DNA of 64,000 bases from CBDFNC01 sp965249895. GTDB lineage: Bacteria > Pseudomonadota > Gammaproteobacteria > Enterobacterales > CBDFNC01. Under the pieces are notes generated by a model. It was not told the DNA's origin, made no database searches, and saw only the letters and a list, made by a program, of their open reading frames with translations. The DNA lies in assembly GCA_965249895.1 (NCBI GenBank), contig CBDFNC010000004.1, positions 1,426,001-1,490,000 of the forward strand, in the 5' to 3' direction. Positions 18,693 through 27,540 of this stretch are shown one piece after another. The position numbers and the translations under genes were made by a program. Numbering within the stretch: position 1 is the first letter of the stretch; every line of letters starts with the position of its first letter.

Positions 18693-20206
18693 TTAAGTTA
18701 ACCGCCTCAAACTACCTGGCTACGGCAATAAAGTTTGTGGTGATGATATACCTGACCCGGGAAATGTTTCTGCTGTTGCCCAAAGAATCCTATGGGTTTT
18801 GGGCCTTATTGTGGTCAATCTTTGGTTATTCTGTATTACTGGATTTAGGCTTTGGCACCACGTTACAGAAACAAACCAGCGAAGTACTGGAGCATCGAGA
18901 TTGGAACAGCTATAACCGCACCGCATCCACTCTGGTTGGCAACTATTTCTTTTTAGGTTTTGCCATCATAGTGCTTACCTGTCTCGGCGCTCCATTTCTG
19001 AGTTTGATCTTTGTTTTTGAACCAGATCAGCAAGCTCTTTATACCCAGTGTTTCCTGTTTTTTGGTATCGGCACCGGACTCTTGTTTCCTTTTGGTATAT
19101 TTACCGAAGTGTTGCGCGGCGCCCACTGCATTCAGCTACGTAATCGTATCGAGGTGATCCGGGATATAGTCAACTGCTTTGCCCTGGTGATTGCGCTTAA
19201 ACTGAATGCCGACATACGTCTGCTCGCCGTTATCGCCGTCACCAGCCAGTGTCTGGCGAATATTGCCATGTATATAGCGACAAAACGGGCGCTGCCACGT
19301 CTCCATCTGTCCTGGCGCCTATATAGCCCGGCAAAAATGGTCGATTTAATGGGCTTTTCTCTTTGCGCTTATGTGATAACCATAAGTAATCTGATTATTT
19401 TCAGAACCGATCAAATCGTTATTTCAGCCCTGGCTGGTGTTGGCTTGGTGGCTTTATACCACGTGACTACCCGCCTGGCTGAGGTATTCCGCTTACTGTG
19501 CTCACAGTTACATGATGTGCTTGCACCTTTATCCGCAAGCCTAAACGCACAACACGATAAGCAAGCATTACAACGGCTGCTACTCACCAGCCAGCGTCTT
19601 GTTTGTCTTATGGTGGTATTACTTATCGTACCTTTATGGTTTTTTGTCGGTGACCTGCTGCAGATCTGGCTCGAGCTTGATAGTCAGCAAACCCTTTGGT
19701 GTGCCAGGATCCTGTTGCTGAATATCGCCATTCTGGTTATTTACCGTAATACAGCTAACCAAATCCTGCTGATGTGTGGTTACCAAAAACCGTTAATGTG
19801 GATAGGGTTAAGCGAGTGCCTCGCCAACCTGATATTAAGCTGCCTGCTGATCCAACCCTTTGGTATTCTTGGTGTGGCCCTTGGCACCTTAATTCCTAAT
19901 CTTGTCTTAGCCATATTCGTCAATATACCCATGGCCTGCCGGTTTACCCAAACCTCCCAATGGCAGTCATACAAATCACTGCTAATTGCATCGATTGTCG
20001 TTGGCCTGCCTTATGCCTTGCTACTGCTTTCGTTCAGGCATATCACAGGGGAGGATAACTCACTCATTGGGATTATTGTGGTCAGCTCAATCTGCCTAAT
20101 CCCAGCACTATTTTCTGCCTATCGATTTTGTCTGTCGGACAGCGAGCGAAATCACCTCAAACTGCTGCTGCGTTCGACGACTTATCCCAGGCAGGTGAAA
20201 TTCTAA
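18671..20206 (+). CDS. Wzx-like oligosaccharide flippase (MOP superfamily)
   Basis: The 511-residue polytopic protein has about 12-14 hydrophobic segments and the MOP/Wzx opening pattern LIKLTASNYLATAIKFVVMIYLTREM, then SYGFWALLWSIFGYSVLLDLGFGTTLQK. Members flip undecaprenyl-linked repeat units from the cytoplasmic to the periplasmic leaflet. The gene overlaps the upstream GT4 and has GAGGAG 8 bases before its ATG. Together with the Wzy-like (15767), Wzc-like (12694) and Wza-like (14684) proteins it completes a Wzx/Wzy-dependent export route. Confidence 0.9.
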   Translation: MSRAKQLIKLTASNYLATAIKFVVMIYLTREMFLLLPKESYGFWALLWSIFGYSVLLDLGFGTTLQKQTSEVLEHRDWNSYNRTASTLVGNYFFLGFAIIVLTCLGAPFLSLIFVFEPDQQALYTQCFLFFGIGTGLLFPFGIFTEVLRGAHCIQLRNRIEVIRDIVNCFALVIALKLNADIRLLAVIAVTSQCLANIAMYIATKRALPRLHLSWRLYSPAKMVDLMGFSLCAYVITISNLIIFRTDQIVISALAGVGLVALYHVTTRLAEVFRLLCSQLHDVLAPLSASLNAQHDKQALQRLLLTSQRLVCLMVVLLIVPLWFFVGDLLQIWLELDSQQTLWCARILLLNIAILVIYRNTANQILLMCGYQKPLMWIGLSECLANLILSCLLIQPFGILGVALGTLIPNLVLAIFVNIPMACRFTQTSQWQSYKSLLIASIVVGLPYALLLLSFRHITGEDNSLIGIIVVSSICLIPALFSAYRFCLSDSERNHLKLLLRSTTYPRQVKF

Positions 20207-20267
20207 GTCAGCCCATATCACAAGCAAATTATGGACACATCCAAATATAAACTTTTGGAGAACTGAT

Positions 20268-21500
20268 ATGACTAAAGGGACAATCATCAATATACCGCGC
20301 CGATTCGTAAAAAATGAATGGGGCGGCACCGAAACCGTGATCACCGAAACAGCGCACCAACTAAAAGCTATCGGTTATCAGCTTGAAAACATCACCACAC
20401 TGGCGTTATCCGATAATAAGCAGGAGTACATATTCGGTATTCCGGTCAAACGTTTTGGCTATAGTTACACGCGCCTGGGACTATCAAAAAAGCATCGGAC
20501 CCTGCTCGATAAACGCGGTGGGAATATGTTCTCACTGCCGCTGTTTTTTTATCTCCTTTGCAGTAAAAATATCCGCGTTATTCACCTGCACACTATGGGG
20601 CGACTTGGCGCTATGGCGCGAATTGCCGCCCGAATGAAAGGTATTCCCTATGTCGTCAGTATTCATGGCGGTTATTTAGACCTGCCCAAACAGCAGCTGG
20701 ACGATATGATGACCCCCCTAAAAGGCAGTTTTAACTGGGGAAAACCACTGGATTTCCTGGTGCAAAGCTCGAAGGTAATTGAAGGCGCAGATGCTATTAT
20801 CTGCGTGGGCGAAAAAGAGCGGGAAAAGGTAGCACGAAAATTTCCCCGACAAAAAGTCATCCATCTACCCAATGGTGTTGACCTGCAAAGGTTCGCCTCC
20901 GGTGATGCATCCAGGTTTACCAAGCAATACAATTTCAGCCAATCCGACCGGCTTATCTTATGCGTGAGTGGTTTTTACCCACAGAAAAACCAGGGCTTAT
21001 TACTCCAGGCATTTGCCAAAGCGCACAAACATAACCCGCAGTTAAAACTTGTGTTAATTGGGGTTATTTATGACCAGGACTACTTTGCACAGCTGCAAGC
21101 CATGGCTAAAGACCTAGGCCTGGAACAAGATATTTGCTTTATTACCAAAGTTAAATTTGATGACCCTACCCTGGCAGATGCCTATGCCGCCGCCGAACTA
21201 TTTGTCCTGCCAAGTCACTATGAAACATTCGGCATCGTGGTACTCGAAGCCTGGGCATCGGGTACTCCTGTGCTTTGCGGAAATGTGGGTGGCTTACCCT
21301 CCTTTGTAAAAAACGGTGAAAACGGGCTGTTTTTTAACGTCGAGTCTGTAGACAGTCTCTATCAGAAACTAACCATTATTTTACAAAACAAACAGCTCTA
21401 TCAAAGCATCAGAAATCATGCGCTCAAAGCAGTTAAAAACTATTCATGGCAGGCCATCACTGACCGTTTGGCAAACCTGTATGAGGATATATCACAATGA
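20268..21500 (+). CDS. Glycosyltransferase family 4 (paralogue of the gene at 7825)
   Basis: The 410-residue GT-B enzyme carries WGGTETVITETAHQL in the acceptor domain, LCVSGFYPQKNQGLLL in the donor domain and EX7E in HYETFGIVVLEAWASGTPVL. It shares specific stretches with the 419-residue protein at 7825 (LDKRGGN, HTMGRLGAMAR, PYVVSIHGG versus PYVISLHSG), showing a within-locus duplication. GGAG lies 9 bases before the ATG. It ends in a 4-base ATGA overlap with the next gene. Confidence 0.88.
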   Translation: MTKGTIINIPRRFVKNEWGGTETVITETAHQLKAIGYQLENITTLALSDNKQEYIFGIPVKRFGYSYTRLGLSKKHRTLLDKRGGNMFSLPLFFYLLCSKNIRVIHLHTMGRLGAMARIAARMKGIPYVVSIHGGYLDLPKQQLDDMMTPLKGSFNWGKPLDFLVQSSKVIEGADAIICVGEKEREKVARKFPRQKVIHLPNGVDLQRFASGDASRFTKQYNFSQSDRLILCVSGFYPQKNQGLLLQAFAKAHKHNPQLKLVLIGVIYDQDYFAQLQAMAKDLGLEQDICFITKVKFDDPTLADAYAAAELFVLPSHYETFGIVVLEAWASGTPVLCGNVGGLPSFVKNGENGLFFNVESVDSLYQKLTIILQNKQLYQSIRNHALKAVKNYSWQAITDRLANLYEDISQ

Positions 21501-22327
21501 AGTATGTGCTAATTAGAGATGATGATGTGAACTACCATACCTCTTTTGACATGTTAAAAACCGTGTATGGCTTTATCTTCGATAACGATATTGCCATCAA
21601 TTTTTCAGTGATCCCTGCCATTAACACAGCAGCTAAAACCGCATCCTCACAGCCGGGTAAACAGGTCTACGAACCCTTTCTGCCACAACACCTTGCCGGC
21701 ATCAATCAGCTGTTCCCGATTTGTGACAATAAAACCCTGGTGGACGGGTTATTAGCCGTTAAACGCAGAGAGTTTCTGTTACATGGGTTCGATCATAATA
21801 GTAGCGAGAGCCAGTATGAATTTGAAACCAGCAACCTGACACTGTTACAGCAAAAAATTCAGCAAGGTATCGAGATTTTTGTTAAGGCGTTTCATACTCG
21901 CCCGGCAACATTTGTCGCGCCTCAAGACAAGTACAGCCTGAATGCCATCCGTCTAATTCGAGATACCTTTCAAACCTTCTCACTCGGTTGGTTGGACAAA
22001 CGCAGATTACCAAAGATTTACCTGCCATTTTATTACTGGATGAAACTGAGCAAAAAAAATCACCTGAAAAATAGGGATTTTCTGCTCACTGAGCATCCTG
22101 GCTGCCTCTATTCCCGTTACCGTCCACGTCAGGAATGCGACCAGATCCTGGACAGCTACCTGGCCAATCATCAGTTTACTGTGATAGTTGTCCACCACTG
22201 GGAGTTCTTTGATGAAGGCATACTTAATTACGCATTATGGCGAGCCTTTAAAAACAGGATTATCGCGCTGAACGCTGATCCGGAAGTTAAATTCATTACC
22301 TTTTCACAGCTGCACAAAATGCATTAA
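21497..22327 (+). CDS. Divergent polysaccharide deacetylase-like protein
   Basis: The 276-residue product begins MKYVLIRDDDVNYHTS with acidic residues at 8-10, as in NodB/CE4 and DUF2334-type proteins. It has FLLHGFDHNSSES near residue 93 for metal-binding His residues and VIVVHHWEFF near 230 for the last histidine. There is no signal peptide. It is coupled to the preceding GT4 by an ATGA overlap. It differs from the other CE4-like protein at 5986, so the two are not recent duplicates. A cytoplasmic deacetylase of an EPS intermediate is the likely role. Confidence 0.68.
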   Translation: MKYVLIRDDDVNYHTSFDMLKTVYGFIFDNDIAINFSVIPAINTAAKTASSQPGKQVYEPFLPQHLAGINQLFPICDNKTLVDGLLAVKRREFLLHGFDHNSSESQYEFETSNLTLLQQKIQQGIEIFVKAFHTRPATFVAPQDKYSLNAIRLIRDTFQTFSLGWLDKRRLPKIYLPFYYWMKLSKKNHLKNRDFLLTEHPGCLYSRYRPRQECDQILDSYLANHQFTVIVVHHWEFFDEGILNYALWRAFKNRIIALNADPEVKFITFSQLHKMH

Positions 22328-22356
22328 ACGCCGTGAACCGGTGAAAGAGAGGCATT

Positions 22357-23070
22357 ATGTTAAGAGCTAAACCTTACATCTGCTTGCTACTGTTACTTAT
22401 ACTGGTTTGTGCATGCTCACAAATCAGCTCAGGAAAAGTGCCTAAAGGCAGTGAAAACAAACTATTAAGCATCAAAACAAAACCAACCAAAGCGGCTATT
22501 TACAAAGATGGCCAATATATTGGAAACTCACCACTTCAGGTCTGGCTCTGGCACGGTGCCCCCACCGTCAGCAAGATTGTTGCCGTACCTCTGTTTGAGC
22601 ATCAATTTATCCAGTTTCAGAGCCTGAAAATACCTGGCATCCCTACCCAGTTAACCCTGTATATGACGGAGCCGAGTACCCATAAATACGATTTTTCAGA
22701 TAAACCAAATGAGAACAATACAGAACAAAACCCCAGTCCTTTTTTAAAGCGTTTACAGCTGTTTTTTGGCTTCGACCAGGACCGGCTAAACGCCAGTGAG
22801 ATAAAGCGCCTGGCTAGTTGGTTAGGCCAGTTTGACTCCAATATTAACCGAATAGAAGTGCACGCTTACGCCGATGAAACAGGCTCCCAAAACTACAACA
22901 AAGCCCTGAGTTATCGCCGTGCATTTGCCGTTACCGAGTGTTTACAACAATTGAAAATAAAGACTCAGCAACTAATGGTCATTTATCATGGGGAGCGTGT
23001 ATCTCTCACGCCAGAACGACAACTCCCCCGGCAAAGTGATCGCCTGGTTGAGTTATTGGTTTTTTACTGA
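22357..23070 (+). CDS. Lipoprotein with PEGA-like and OmpA-like peptidoglycan-binding domains
   Basis: The 237-residue protein has a lipoprotein signal ending LILVCAC. A PEGA-like beta segment follows (LLSIKTKPTKAAIYKDGQYIGNSPLQV, residues ~38-64). The C-terminal OmpA domain has FGFDQDRLNASEIKRLASWL, then VHAYADETGSQNYNKALSYRRAFAV. The pattern fits an outer-membrane protein that binds peptidoglycan. It closes the EPS locus, 29 bases after the deacetylase-like gene, and may anchor the export machine or surface polymer to the wall. That is inference. Confidence 0.82.
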   Translation: MLRAKPYICLLLLLILVCACSQISSGKVPKGSENKLLSIKTKPTKAAIYKDGQYIGNSPLQVWLWHGAPTVSKIVAVPLFEHQFIQFQSLKIPGIPTQLTLYMTEPSTHKYDFSDKPNENNTEQNPSPFLKRLQLFFGFDQDRLNASEIKRLASWLGQFDSNINRIEVHAYADETGSQNYNKALSYRRAFAVTECLQQLKIKTQQLMVIYHGERVSLTPERQLPRQSDRLVELLVFY

Positions 23071-23131
23071 GGCCAAAACAAATGTGGGAAGACAATAAAA
23101 TTTGAACGGTTATATTAAAGTCTGATCAATT

Positions 23132-23375
23132 TTGCTCGCTTTGTGTGAAGCGAGCTCTTCAAATACTTTGCCACTATCGAAGACCCGTGCCAACAAGGAA
23201 AAATTTCTCACAAGCTGTTTGATATACTATTTCTCACCGTCAGTGCTGCTGTTGCGGGCTCACGGGGCTGAGAGGAAATTGAAAATTTTGGGCATGATAG
23301 ACTGGATTGGCTACGAAAATACATCTCTCTGGAAAACGGTATCCCCCGCCATGACTGGGGAACACAGTGAACCAT
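23132..23375 (+). pseudogene. ISAs1-family transposase N-terminal remnant
   Basis: Conceptual translation from about 23151 gives ELFKYFATIEDPCQQGKIS, then HKLFDILFLTVSAAVAGS, an in-frame TGA, then EEIENFGHDRLDWLRK and LENGIPRHD, before the frame ends. This is the ISAs1 N-terminal signature (DPRQQGK...LFDIL.LTV...ENGIPRHDT). Only about 70 residues of a ~370-residue transposase remain, with one nonsense codon, so it is dead. Two other pieces of the same family lie at ~29190-29560 and 32112-32165. Confidence 0.8.
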
Positions 23376-23648
23376 AGGATAAACCCTGACAGCAATTGAA
23401 GCTCAAGGCCAGAGTAAGAATTTCGATGGCTCTGGTGGCATTTTGACTGTGAATCATCAGGGGTACTGCAGTTATTATTTCCAATGACATCGCATTGAAC
23501 ATTTGAGCATCTATTGATAGATTGGTAAGTTACTGAAGTTAAACTTCAAAAAGCAATCACCAATTACTCACAAGCCAATTAAGCTTCCGTAGTTTTTGGT
23601 TTTGCACCATTAAAGCTATGTCATTTATTGAGCTAAGGAGAACGAATT
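23371..23648. other. Intergenic region with a solo IS end
   Basis: No gene is visible here. Positions 23584-23606 (TTCCGTAGTTTTTGG...TTTTGCA) match all but about two bases of the inner end of the broken DDE element whose left end is at 29611. This suggests a solo terminal fragment just 43 bases before the papain-like gene. AAGGAGA at 23635-23641 is the ribosome site of that gene. Confidence 0.5.
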
Positions 23649-24257
23649 ATGCCAACTACTCTTGCCCAAGCAGCCCTTAAGTTTGCAAAAGCTTGCATTC
23701 CGTTAGGGACAAACAATCAAGGGGTTGGGCAACTATCGGCGCCAAAGGCCTGGAACCCACCACGTGCTGCTTCTACTCGCCAGGATGCTACTTTGGCGGT
23801 GAATAAACTGAAGGAAATTACCCCAGCGCCAGGTTGCACTATGGAGCAGGTGGTCGAATATGGGCGTCAGGTGATGAAAATCAAGGCGGGAAATTGCTTT
23901 GAACAATGTGCTGCTGCGTGTTTGTACCTGTCTGGACGTGTTGAAAACCCACAATTTCAATTGGTACGTTTAAACCCTCCCGCGGACCACATTTTTCTGG
24001 TCCTCGATCAGGCGCCGGGCCATGACGGTTTTTTCCCCGATAACTTTACGAATTGGAACGCAAATGCTGTGGTTATTGACCCTTGGGTTTCTATTTGCTG
24101 TAAAGCCAGAGACTATCCAATGTTGTGGGGTATGAAACTTGATGTTATGGCTGCTGCAGGAGAGGAGCTGGCTGGAAGCAATGGCTGGAGTAAAGCCAAC
24201 CACGCAACGTGGAAGAGCGCCCCGACGACAAATCGAAAGTTAAGTTATGTGAGTTAA
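23649..24257 (+). CDS. Small protein with papain/transglutaminase-like Cys-His-Asp pattern
   Basis: The 202-residue product is not identified by name. It shows a spaced triad typical of papain-like or transglutaminase-like folds: Cys83 in AGNCFEQCAAACLYL at the start of a helix, His114 in PADHIFLVLDQ on a beta strand, and Asp144 in AVVIDPWVS. That layout is frequent in secreted bacterial effector and toxin proteases or deamidases. No signal peptide is seen. The first 60 residues are low in recognisable features. An AAGGAGA ribosome site 8 bases before the ATG supports expression. The gene stands alone between IS debris, so it may be transferred cargo. Function is unproven. Confidence 0.6.
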   Translation: MPTTLAQAALKFAKACIPLGTNNQGVGQLSAPKAWNPPRAASTRQDATLAVNKLKEITPAPGCTMEQVVEYGRQVMKIKAGNCFEQCAAACLYLSGRVENPQFQLVRLNPPADHIFLVLDQAPGHDGFFPDNFTNWNANAVVIDPWVSICCKARDYPMLWGMKLDVMAAAGEELAGSNGWSKANHATWKSAPTTNRKLSYVS

Positions 24258-24828
24258 TGACGCTGGCTTGCTTCACCTGGCCTTATCTAGAATACGACGA
24301 TAAAACTTCAGTCTGACCGCAACTCAAAGGCTCTGGACCTCCATTTTTATGGAGGTAACGAGGGGAAAACGTATCTGGGACATATATGGACGATCCCGCG
24401 GAGTCAAGGCGTGGCGCCTCTTTTTGCGCGGCGCAGCCGTGCAACCCTTTGTTCTTGAATATTGACCCTGTGCCATTCACTGTCTTGTAGGATTTCGGTT
24501 TTTAAGTTATGTCTCTTGCTTAATAGCAAATCAATACTGACATATATCCAGGCTCTCAATAGAAATGCTTATCTCATTTCTGGCCTCTAATGAAATCCGT
24601 ACCTGATCGCCTTCAACACCCACACGGATTTAAAATCCTTGTCCCAGACAGGCTTTAACCAGGCAGGGAAACCCTTTGCTCATCAATAGTTGACTGACCT
24701 TGGTTAGACGTTAACTTCTTCTACCCCGTATCCAGCTTCTTCTTATATGGGATGAAGCTTGAAACTGAGCCTTGTCCGGCATCAGAGCCGGTACGAAACA
24801 CATACATTTTATTCATTTTTATGCTCAC
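24258..24828. other. Gene-free stretch downstream of the IS110-family transposase
   Basis: No intact gene is seen in 571 bases. A 7-bp hairpin (CCTCCAT-TTTT-ATGGAGG, 24338-24355) lies 80 bases after the papain-like gene and could stop its transcript, although no T-run follows. The part next to the transposase stop codon (24480-24828, minus strand) contains a hairpin CCGGC-TCTGAT-GCCGG. It is where IS1111-type elements encode their guide (seek/bridge) RNA. No element end could be fixed by eye. Confidence 0.4.
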
Positions 24829-25851
24829 TTAGGCGCTAACCACTGGCTGAGGGCAATAGTTCTCTTGGCGTTGTAACAATATCCATATCAGTCTGGCAAG
24901 CTTGTGTGCCATCGCGACCGCTGCCTTATTAAAGCCTCGCCTTGCTACCAGCTGATTTGCCCACAAGCTCAGTGCATCGGTTTTATCCTTCGCGTGGCAA
25001 ATGACCGTACGCGCCCCATGAACTAACTGCTTGCGCAGGTATCTATCTCCACGCTTAGTTATCCCACCCATGCGACTGCTCGTGCCTGATGCATATTGTT
25101 GAGGTGTTAATCCTAGCCACACTGCGGATTCTCTCGGTGAGTTAAATGCCTGGCCCTTGTCTATCGAAGCCAGAAGGGCGGAGGCGACAATGAGCCCAAT
25201 ACCTGGAATACTCAGTAATATCTGTCCATACGGTGAGTTGTCTAAAAAAGATTTTAGATTTTTTTCTATGTTGGCAATACGTTCACGCGTATCCAAATAT
25301 TCACGATGTAGCTCTGCAACCATACTTCTGAACACTTCGCTGTACTGCTCGCTGCTGGTGATCTCTGACAGTTTTTCAACGAGTGATTTGTGGCCTTGAG
25401 GAAAGATAATACCTGACTCACTAAGCAGCCCCCTTATTTGGTTGCTAATCGCTGTTTTACCTTTTACAAGCCGTTCGCGGATCCGATGCTGGGCTTGAAT
25501 GAGCTGTTGATGCTCCGTTTTGACAGGAACAAAGCGGATGTTAGGCCGAAGACTGGCTTCAGCAATCGCTAATGCATCATTATGATCGTTCTTATTTCCG
25601 CGAACAAACGGGGTGACATGCTGGGCAGGGATCAAGAGAGGTGTATGACCCAATTTAGCTAATTCACGTCCCCAATAATGAGCGGAGTAACAAGCTTCCA
25701 TGACAACCCGATTAGGCGCTTGCTGAGCCATGAATCGCATCAAATCAGTCCTATTTAATTTGGTGTTAAAAATCGGTTTTGTTTGTTCATCAACGGCACA
25801 AACCTGAAAAACATTTTTTGCTAAATCAATGCTAATGATTTTACACTTCAT
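24829..25851 (-). mobile_element. IS110-family (IS1111-type) transposase
   Basis: The intact 340-residue DEDD transposase begins with IISIDLAKNVFQVCAVDE (first Asp). VVMEACYSAHYWGREL carries the Glu and NKNDHNDALAIAEA the next Asp residues. The C-terminal IS116/IS110/IS902 domain has LLSIPGIGLIVASALLASID and the serine-containing SGTSSRMGGITKRGDRYLRKQLVHGAR. The sequence pattern is closest to the IS1111 branch. The family uses a structured noncoding RNA to choose targets. Just upstream of the start (25854-25927) is a strong inverted repeat, GGACGCTCC...GGAGCGTCC, enclosing smaller stems. No frameshift is seen, so it may be active. Confidence 0.9.
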
Positions 25852-25853
25852 CT

Positions 25854-25927
25854 TGGACGCTCCTTCACTTTAACTGTTTGTTCAAACTCAGTTTGGCGCA
25901 ATTGACGCCGATTAGGAGGGAGCGTCC
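25854..25927. repeat. Inverted repeat at 5' side of the IS110-family transposase
   Basis: A perfect 9-bp inverted repeat (GGACGCTCC at 25855-25863 and GGAGCGTCC near 25919-25927) encloses two smaller stems, AACTG/TTTG...CAAA/CAGTT and GGCG...CGCC. It could be an element end, a transposase leader hairpin or part of a guide RNA. The sequence alone does not decide. Confidence 0.5.
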
Positions 25928-26005
25928 ATCTAATCACCCACAATTTTGTGATAACGAAAATGGCAGTCCATAATAAAGAGATGGCTGCTGTATGTCGGAG
26001 GCGCT

Positions 26006-27013
26006 ATGACTGTTGCCAGATCTCGCTTAATCAACCCTGAATCCACCTCCTTCTATCACTGTGTCGCCAGGTGTGTTCGCCGAGCTTTCTTATGTGGTTA
26101 CGATAAATATGCTAATCGCTCTTATGAACATAGAAAACCCTGGGTAGTAAACCGGATCCGATTTCTTGCTGGTTTATTCTCGATAGACGTCTGTGCCTAC
26201 GCTGTTATGAGCAATCATTACCATGTCATCTTACGGGTTGATTTAGCAGGAAATAAACAGCTTTCTGATGAGGCTGTTATCGAGCGGTGGGGCAAGTTGT
26301 TTGCCATTCATGTACTGGTTGCACGTTGGCAATCCGGGCAAACAAAAAGTGAAGCTGAAGTTGTTGCCGCCAGGAAACTGGTGAATATTTGGCGTGAACG
26401 GTTAGGGGATATCAGTTGGTTTATGCGTTGCCTGAATGAACACATTGCCAGGGAAGCAAACAAGGAAGATAAATGTAAAGGGCGGTTTTGGGAAGGCAGG
26501 TTTAGAAGTCAGGCACTGATGGACGAGACGGCGTTATTGGCCTGTATGGTTTATGTGGATTTAAACCCAATCAGGGCAGGCTTGTGTGATTCCGTGGAAG
26601 AAGAGGAATTTACCTCAATCCATGAACGAATTGGTGACTGGAAGGCAGCGAGTGATAAGCAGCGCACGGGCCAGGGAGCAGAAAGAAGCCATTTTTTGTT
26701 GCCTTTTAGCCGCTCAAAAAATGACACGGACAGAGAAATCCCGTTTGACTTTAAAGAGTACCTTTACCTCACAGATTGGACAGGCCGAGCTATCCGAGAA
26801 GATAAAACAGGTTATATACCGGAAGAGACACCAAAGCTATTGGAAAACCTGCTTATCCCGCACGAATCCTGGGTAATGACAGTACAGCACTTTAGTCGCT
26901 CATTTGGCAGTGCTGCAGGCACCTGGGAAGCAATAACCGCACTAAGTCACAAGGTTGGTCATCACTGGATAAAAGGCCATTCGGCATGTGACAGGCTTTA
27001 TCAATCTGGGTAG
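26006..27013 (+). CDS. REP-associated tyrosine transposase (RAYT, Y1 HUH family)
   Basis: The 335-residue protein has the Y1_Tnp/RAYT pattern: FYHCVARCVRRAFLCG near residue 16, the HUH histidines in MSNHYHVILRVD near residue 70, and GRFWEGRFRSQALMDETALLACMVYVDLNPIRAG near residue 155. These proteins nick and join single-stranded DNA at palindromic REP sequences. They are usually single-copy, vertically kept genes rather than IS elements. GGAGG precedes the ATG. A cluster of short tandem and inverted repeats sits 180-290 bases downstream (27161-27316), as may be expected for its substrate. It is not related to neighbouring transposases. Confidence 0.85.
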   Translation: MTVARSRLINPESTSFYHCVARCVRRAFLCGYDKYANRSYEHRKPWVVNRIRFLAGLFSIDVCAYAVMSNHYHVILRVDLAGNKQLSDEAVIERWGKLFAIHVLVARWQSGQTKSEAEVVAARKLVNIWRERLGDISWFMRCLNEHIAREANKEDKCKGRFWEGRFRSQALMDETALLACMVYVDLNPIRAGLCDSVEEEEFTSIHERIGDWKAASDKQRTGQGAERSHFLLPFSRSKNDTDREIPFDFKEYLYLTDWTGRAIREDKTGYIPEETPKLLENLLIPHESWVMTVQHFSRSFGSAAGTWEAITALSHKVGHHWIKGHSACDRLYQSG

Positions 27014-27160
27014 CGCAAGAATCCCGCGAAACAACCCTCCCAGCCAACTAATCATTCATTACGCCAGCCCAGCTATGCCCTAACCACAGATAAATACATT
27101 AGTATTGACGATTTTTAGGTACTTCCCCTGAGGCCGTAAAAGTTATTGATACGGCATCTT

Positions 27161-27316
27161 AAAAAATGGCATGGTGACCACTTTTTGGCTCATATGAGGT
27201 CAGAAAAAGGTGGATGTCCGGCTATTCGGCTACATATGAGGTCAGAAAAAGGTGGATGTCCGGCTATTCGATGTCCGGCTATTCGATGTCCGGCTATTCG
27301 CACGCGGCTATTCGGC
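27161..27316. repeat. Nested tandem and inverted repeats
   Basis: A 38-bp unit (CATATGAGGTCAGAAAAAGG and onward) is repeated at 27191-27228 and 27233-27270. Its 3' part, ATGTCCGGCTATTCG, is then repeated in tandem (27256-27270, 27271-27285, 27286-27300), and degenerate CGGCTATTC pieces continue to 27316. CCACTTTTT at 27178-27186 pairs with AAAAAGGTGG of the first unit around a CATATG centre. The pattern suggests replication slippage on a REP-like palindrome next to a RAYT gene. Confidence 0.7.
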
Positions 27317-27469
27317 TATTCCTTTGAGTTTTACACTTTATCAGAACCCAGGTTCTTGTATATCCTGAGCAGAATCATCGATGATTTTTGCCTAAGGTGG
27401 CCAAGCTTTAAAACGCACACAATATACAATCCCATCAGAGATCCCGCTACAGGGCTTTTCCGCCACAAC
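27317..27469. other. Intergenic region upstream of the G3E GTPase gene
   Basis: No gene is seen. The stretch separates the repeat cluster from the Zur-like palindrome, and the repeat-containing frame that runs through it has no ribosome site or recognisable protein. Confidence 0.4.
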
Positions 27470-27487
27470 GTTATGTTATAACATATC
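27470..27487. promoter_or_regulatory. Candidate Zur operator
   Basis: GTTATGTTATAACATATC contains the perfect palindrome ATGTTATAACAT (27473-27484), which matches the core of gammaproteobacterial Zur boxes as known from other species. It lies 51-68 bases before the likely start codons of a G3E/COG0523 GTPase, a gene class commonly repressed by Zur. The call rests on the motif plus the gene family. Confidence 0.7.
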
Positions 27488-27540
27488 CCAGTCTCAATTT
27501 ATGTATTCATATTTCATCTTGATATTTAAGGATTATGTCA

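Noticed and set aside
27214..27300. Possible CRISPR array
   Set aside because: The 15-bp units are directly adjacent with no unique spacers, and there are no cas genes in the window.
27146..27481. 111-codon frame with repeated GGCPAIR
   Set aside because: It only translates the tandem DNA repeats, has no ribosome site and no recognisable domain.
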